Under the pieces are notes generated by a model, which worked only from the letters and a program-made list of their open reading frames with translations, made no database searches and was not told the origin of the DNA. Position numbers and translations under genes: made by a program. DNA of 64,000 nt from Lamellibrachia satsuma (Eukaryota; Annelida; Polychaeta; Sabellida; Siboglinidae): contig BSQZ01000073.1 in assembly GCA_033239005.1 (NCBI GenBank), positions 686,501 to 750,500 of the forward strand, in the 5' to 3' direction. Of the stretch, positions 58,690 to 64,000 are shown piece after piece (the stretch's first letter is position 1; each line of letters begins with the position of its first letter).

Positions 58690-59205
58690 TGCATATGAGG
58701 CTGATCAAATAATCTTTTGTGACATTGTACATAGCATATGTCAGACCTCACCTTGGCTTTGGGCTTGAATGTACAGGCATGGAGTCCATACCTAGCGAAA
58801 GACATTGACAGTCACAGAGAAGATCCAAAGCAGAGTCACTAAGTTGGTATCTAACATTGTTAAGCCCGCACATGAAGAGAGACTAATTATATTGCACATG
58901 GGGCTATCGTTGCTGTACGGCTAATGCCAGATATTGAGGAGACTTGATCGAAACCTTCAATATATTAAATGGATGGGACCACGTTGAGGCCAGCCGGGAC
59001 TTTCTTCCAAGAGAACAGTTAGCTTGGACGTACCAGAGGACACCCTGACAAGATCGTCAAGCGGAGAGCTGGACTCCAGATTAGGCGAAGTTTCTTCTCG
59101 CTTCGGGTGATTGACCAATGGCAATGGAATGGACTTCCTCAAGTGGTTGATACCAAGACGGTCCCTCAGTTCAAAACCGACTAGACAAATACTGGAGTAG
59201 TTTGG
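58690..59205 (+). mobile_element. LINE (CR1/L2-like) ORF2 C-terminal fragment, frameshifted
   Basis: RLIK then SFVTLYIAYVRPHLGFGLEC; SPYLAKDIDSHREDPKQSH in a second frame; ETFNILNGWDHVEASRDFLP; RRGHPDKIVKRRAGLQIRRS FFSLRVIDQWNGLPQVVD; TVPQFKTRLDKYWSS. The order and spacing fit the end of CR1/L2 reverse transcriptases. Several frameshifts; inactive. Confidence 0.8.
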
Positions 59206-59384
59206 GTTCTTGGTACCAACAAAGGCCAATGAACAAAATAACCCATTGACATGTAAGTGTAAGTTATTCCACCCAACTACAATATGACCATAAAGCTCTA
59301 GAATCCTGGGAAGGATCGAAGGTGGCAGATGACCTTCAATTACTATGGAACAAATTTTTGGGAAGTAAATTTTTAATGTACATT

Positions 59385-59500
59385 GTTGTACCCATTGTAA
59401 CATGTAACATTGTAACATGTAACATTGTAACATTGTAACATGTAACACCGTGACATGTAACATTGTAACATTTAACATTGTAACATGTAACATTGTAACA
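59385..59500. repeat. AACATGTAACATTGT short tandem repeats
   Basis: 10- and 15-bp steps of GTAACATGTAACATT over about 110 bp. Confidence 0.9.
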
Positions 59501-59501
59501 C

Positions 59502-59836
59502 GGTGCCACTTTTAGCGGACTGTCTCCCGATTCAAATTCAGATTATGATTCGAACGGTACGTTTTATGCAGAGTTGCTTAAAATGCAATAACACCAGTTT
59601 GAATATTCTCTCTCGTCTAGTGTTCACGGTAGTCGTTCACATACGTCTAAAAGTTTCAATTACATATTGTCTAATTATTTTTTTTAATCTCATTCAAACA
59701 CTATGAAGAAGGGCTTGATGAGAAACTACTAAACAAAGTTTCATTTGCGAAGGATGTGTTGTACAATGCAGGTAGTGCGCGTAGCACTTCTTCTTTAGTC
59801 AAAAATAAGTTGCTATCTGTTTTATGTTCCCAGTAA
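59502..59836 (+). other. Coding-like remnants, unassigned
   Basis: Two stop-terminated stretches look protein-like: GATFSGLSPDSNSDYDSNGT FYAELLKMQ (59502-59591) and YEEGLDEKLLNKVSFAKDVL YNAGSARSTSSL..LCSQ (59702-59836), in different frames. Neither has a start codon context or convincing splice sites. They may be pieces of a decayed element. Confidence 0.25.
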
Positions 59837-59839
59837 ACA

Positions 59840-60095
59840 TTGTTTTAACTGAATTGTACACATTGTAATACGGATAAATATATTATTATTACTGCACGAC
59901 TAAACCTTGTGTATTACTATTTCTTATTTGAATGTAACTGTTGACAATTTTATTTGTTATATAGTTTAATTATATATGTATAATTATATATTTAGTCTTT
60001 CATTGTTAAATGTAAACATTCCTGAATAGGGTCTTACTGCGTGTATGAGTGTATAAATTAATTAATTATTATTATTTTTTTAAAGTAACAAGTAC
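59840..60095. other. AT-rich, nothing recognised
   Basis: TATAATTATATATTTAG-type sequence without coding or repeat identity. Confidence 0.4.
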
Positions 60096-60099
60096 CAAG

Positions 60100-60800
60100 G
60101 AGTTGAGATGACTGAGAATCTCCACTGGGGAAAACATATTCAAACAACTGCTGTCAAGGCCAACAATGTGAGCGCCTTCGCCTACAGAAACCTGAAGGGA
60201 TGTACATCAGCTGTCTAACACACTGTTGTCAAGGCCAACTACGTGAGCGCCTTCGCCTACAGAAACCTGAAGGGATGTACATCAGCTGTCTAACACACTG
60301 TTGCATACCCTCGTACGACCAGTGCTAGACTATGCAGCAGTGGCGTGGGATCTGCATGTGTGGCTCTGCATTGGTTGCACAGCTCCAACTTGATATGTCC
60401 AAGAGAACATCAGACAGAGTCAACATCAGACAGAATCAACTTCAGACAGAGTCAACATCAAACAGAATCAACATCAGACAGAGTCAACATCAGACAGAGT
60501 CAACATCAGACAGAATCAACATCAGACAGAGTCAACATCAGACAGAGTCAACATCAGACAGAGTCAACATCAGACAGAATCAACATCAGACAAAGTCAAC
60601 ATCAGACAGAGTCAACATCAGACAGAGTCAACATCAGACAGAGTCAACATGATGTACAGGATCATAAAAGGACTCGTTGATGTGAACTTTACTGCTCGTT
60701 TACTTTAGTGTAGCAACCGCAGCTTTAGAGAACACCAAGCTAAGCTCCAAATCACCTACTCCAGAACTGAAACATACCTGCACTCCTTCCCATCATCATA
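60100..60800 (+). mobile_element. LINE ORF2 fragment with internal duplications
   Basis: KYQGVEMTENLHWGKHIQTT, KANNVSAFAYRNLKGCTSAV, HTLLHTLVRPVLDYAAVAWD are the RT/thumb-to-C-terminal segment of a LINE. A segment of about 75 bp (60150-60300) is duplicated in tandem. The frame then enters a 16-bp array and resumes with MYRIIKGLVDVNFTAR and ITYSRTETYLHSFPSS. Stops present. Confidence 0.75.
60400..60655. repeat. 16-bp tandem array inside a LINE fragment, about 15 copies
   Basis: Units of ACATCAGACAGAGTCA with an AGAATCA variant. LINE coding sequence continues on both sides. Confidence 0.95.
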
Positions 60801-61004
60801 TATAATTGTCTTTTTATCAGTTTACGTTTTATTATCATTTTTATTTTGTGTTTTACCGTTAATGCAATTTTTAAATCGCCTTTCAATCACCGGAAACGTA
60901 CATTAAGTATCGGTGCTCGCTTCGCACACTATCCTCGTGTAGAGTTCGATATTCAGGGTATTTACAGTAACAAAGAAAGAAGAAATACTTCTTTGGTTCT
61001 ACTT

Positions 61005-63235
61005 TTACATGTTAGATGGCAGGTGTATTCTACTTTTACATGTTAGATGGCAGGTGTATTCTACTTTTACATGTTAGATGGCAGGTGTATTCTACTTTTA
61101 CATGTTAGATGGCAGGTGTATTCTACTTTTACATATTAGATGGCAGGTGTATTCTACTTTTACATGTTAGATGGCAGGTGTATTCTACTTTTACATGTTA
61201 GATGGCAGGTGTATTCTACTTTTACATGTTAGATGGCAGGTGTATTCTACTTTTACATGTTAGATGGCAGGTGTATTCTACTTTTACATATTAGATAGCA
61301 GGTGTATTCTACTTTTATATGTTAGATGGCAGGTGTATTCTACTTTTATATGTTATATGGCAGGTGTATTCTACTTTTACATATTAGATGGCAGGTGTAT
61401 TCTACTTTTACATATTAGATGGCAGGTGTATTCTACTTTTACATATTAGATGGCAGGTGTATTCTACTTTTATATGTTAGATGGCAGGTGTATTCTACTT
61501 TTACATATTAGATGGCAGGTGTATTCTACTTTTACATGTTAGATGGCAGGTGTATTCTACTTTTACGTGTTAGATGGCAGGTGTATTCTACTTTTACATG
61601 TTAGATGGCAGGTGTATTCTACTTTTACATGTTAGATGGCAGGTGTATTCTACTTTTACATGTTATATGGCAGGTGTATTCTACTTTTACATATTAGATG
61701 GCAGGTGTATTCTACTTTTACATATTAGATGGCAGGTGTATTCTACTTTTATATGTTAGATGGCAGGTGTATTCTACTTTTACATATTAGATGGCAGGTG
61801 TATTCTACTTTTACATATTAGATGGCAGGTGTATTCTACTTTTACGTGTTAGATGGCAGGTGTATTCTACTTTTACATGTTAGATGGCAGGTGTATTCTA
61901 CTTTTACATATTAGATGGCAGGTGTATTCTACTTTTATATGTTAGATGGCAGGTGTATTCTACTTTTACATATTAGATGGCAGGTGTATTCTACTTTTAC
62001 GTGTTAGATGGCAGGTGTATTCTACTTTTACATGTTAGATGGCAGGTGTATTCTACTTTTACATGTTAGATGGCAGGTGTATTCTACTTTTACATGTTAG
62101 ATGGCAGGTGTATTCTACTTTTACATGTTAGATGGCAGGTGTATTCTACTTTTACATGTTAGATGGCAGGTGTATTCTACTTTTACATGTTAGATGGCAG
62201 GTGTATTCTACTTTTACATGTTAGATGGCAGGTGTATTCTACTTTTACATATTAGATGGCAGGTGTATTCTACTTTTACATATTAGATGGCAGGTGTATT
62301 CTACTTTTATATGTTAGATGGCAGGTGTATTCTACTTTTACATATTAGATGGCAGGTGTATTCTACTTTTACGTGTTAGATGGCAGGTGTATTCTACTTT
62401 TATATGTTAGATGGCAGATGTATTCTACTTTTATATGTTATATGGCAGGTGTATTCTACTTTTATATGTTAGATGGCAGGTGTATTCTACTTTTATATGT
62501 TATATGGCAGGTGTATTCTACTTTTATATGTTAGATGGCAGGTGTATTCTACTTTTACATGTTAGATGGCAGGTGTATTCTACTTTTATATGTTATATGG
62601 CAGGTGTATTCTACTTTTACGTGTTAGATGGCAGGTGTATTCTACTTTTACATATTAGATGGCAGGTGTATTCTACTTTTATATGTTAGATGGCAGGTGT
62701 ATTCTACTTTTATATGTTATATGGCAGGTGTATTCTACTTTTATATGTTAGATGGCAGGTGTATTCTACTTTTACATGTTAGATGGCAGGTGTATTCTAC
62801 TTTTACATGTTAGATGGCAGGTGTATTCTACTTTTATATGTTAGATGGCAGGTGTATTCTACTTTTATATGTTAGATGGCAGGTGTATTCTACTTTTATA
62901 TATTAGATGGCAGGTGTATTCTACTTTTACATGTTAGATGGCAGGTGTATTCTACTTTTATATGTTAGATGGCAGGTGTATTCTACTTTTACATGTTAGA
63001 TGGCAGGTGTATTCTACTTTTATATGTTAGATGGCAGGTGTATTCTACTTTTATATGTTAGATGGCAGGTGTATTCTACTTTTACATATTAGATAGCAGG
63101 TGTATTCTACTTTTATATGTTAGATGGCAGGTGTATTCTACTTTTATATGTTATATGGCAGGTGTATTCTACTTTTACATATTAGATGGCAGGTGTATTC
63201 TACTTTTACATGTTAGATAGCAGGTGTATTCTATT
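61005..63235. repeat. 31-bp minisatellite, about 72 copies
   Basis: The unit is TTAGATGGCAGGTGTATTCT plus ACTTTTACATG, with ACGTG, ATATG and TTATATGG variants. Repeated short frames (AGVFYFYMLDGRCILL) arise from it. Confidence 0.98.
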
Positions 63236-63282
63236 ACCCAACAAGTGGATCGCGACTTTCTTATCGAAAGGAATAACACTCA

Positions 63283-63313
63283 ATGAAACAACACAACACA
63301 ACACAACACAACA
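63283..63313. repeat. (AACAC)n short repeat
   Basis: About six ACAAC/AACAC pentamers. Confidence 0.85.
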
Positions 63314-63419
63314 TAAACAAAATAAATTAAGCAAGAACCACATACGTGCTCGTCTGTGCGTGTGCATACAAGGACTAGTGGCAAGCTGTTCAACCCTTCT
63401 GAGATCGAAGTCCAATTTG

Positions 63420-63960
63420 CATCAGATCCCGACGAGGCAACGCACACGCTAAAGAGGACACCCATGGGCTCGTAGACCAACCTCAGGCAACCTGCAAGGA
63501 GTTTGGCGTGGTCATAAGCGCGTGGAGGACCTAATGACACAGACTAAGAAGTAATAAGCGAAGCTCCAGCCATCAGAATTGATGACAACACCCTGGAGGT
63601 GTTGAGGAGTTCACCTACCGGCAACCTGACCCTCGACGTAGGTGTCAACAGGCGCATCGGAAAGCAGCAGCAGTCATGTCAATGCTAACTAGGTTTAAGC
63701 TATCAATTCTACGATAGGCTCCGACGACCCAAAACTCCCAAAACCGGTTTAATCAATCCACTTGCCGGCATCACACCACCAAAACTCAGAATACAGGCGG
63801 CAGTGAGAGCTCTGACTCAACACACAAAAAACCAACGACCTGTTGCACAGTGTCTTGCTCGCGCGCAAGAGGCTAGACCCCAACGTCTGAAGTCTCGGCA
63901 TCCATTTTGATAGACATGCACACGAAATCAACACGTCTCTGGGCCCAAAACGAAACAACA
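63420..63960 (+). mobile_element. LINE ORF2 C-terminal fragment, degenerate
   Basis: LQATCKEFGVVISAWRT, then EAPAIRIDDNTLEVL and TGNLTLDVGVNRRIGKQQ in other frames match the CKxFGLxISxxKT..IxIDxxxLE..F.YLGS..S.NLSLD.EVNRRIGKA stretch following the active site of some LINE reverse transcriptases; NPLAGITPPKLRIQAAVRAL fits a segment further on. Frameshifted, with part of the middle missing; it may continue past the window edge. Confidence 0.6.
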
Positions 63961-64000
63961 ACTCATTGGGTAGCAACACAATAGCGACTGAACTGGCTGT

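Noticed and set aside
58481..58732. Minus-strand exon (YLKDLLAKLRACITVGPNLV) with splice-like ends
   Set aside because: No recognised family, no partner exons, and the plus strand overlaps the start of a LINE fragment; kept only as a weak note.

Overview
This is eukaryotic (metazoan) genomic DNA. Coding sequence is split by GT-AG introns, most of the window is AT-rich and non-coding, and it carries degenerate non-LTR retrotransposons, tRNA-derived SINEs, small inverted-repeat elements and a very large amount of tandem repeat. By my estimate tandem arrays fill about 40% of the 64 kb. The style (minisatellite-stuffed introns, decayed LINE reverse transcriptases, a tRNA-headed SINE ending in a GCGCTATATAA-like tail) suggests a mollusc or another lophotrochozoan; that is an inference.

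The one intact gene is on the minus strand and runs across most of the window. It is a GPAT3/GPAT4-type glycerol-3-phosphate acyltransferase with 15 coding exons between 54719 (ATG) and 7475 (TGA). The exons were found by reading homologous peptide segments and joining them at GT-AG sites with matching phases. They sum to exactly 1410 nt (469 residues plus stop). The HX4D catalytic motif, the FPEGT motif, the N-terminal membrane segment and the paired central membrane segments are all present. About 3% of the transcribed span is coding. Nearly every intron longer than 1 kb is occupied by its own private minisatellite.

Layout: 1-1200, remnants of a plus-strand gene of an uncharacterised metazoan family, broken by two in-frame stops. 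1500-3480, tandem arrays. 3490-7475, 3' flank/3' UTR of GPAT with a foldback element. 7475-26936, GPAT exons 15 to 3 with arrays in between. 26937-34015, intron 2 with (TA)n, a 34-bp array interrupted by a SINE, and a 34-bp array built from a SINE tRNA head. 34016-34103, exon 2, whose 3' splice site is the first unit of a 28-bp array. 34104-54557, intron 1 with LINE fragments and several arrays, two of them grown from LINE 3' ends. 54558-54719, exon 1. 55160-57000, a 5'-truncated LINE lying just upstream of the gene on the opposite strand. 57290-64000, a SINE with a nested DNA element, more LINE fragments and a 2.2-kb 31-bp array.

The most notable theme is where the arrays start. Several can be traced to a recognisable single-copy progenitor next door: a splice acceptor (34104), a splice donor (24034), a SINE tRNA head (30.8 kb), a SINE body (18.1 kb), and LINE 3' coding ends (44.9, 48.2 and 60.4 kb). 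No prokaryotic, CRISPR, rRNA or functional tRNA feature is visible.
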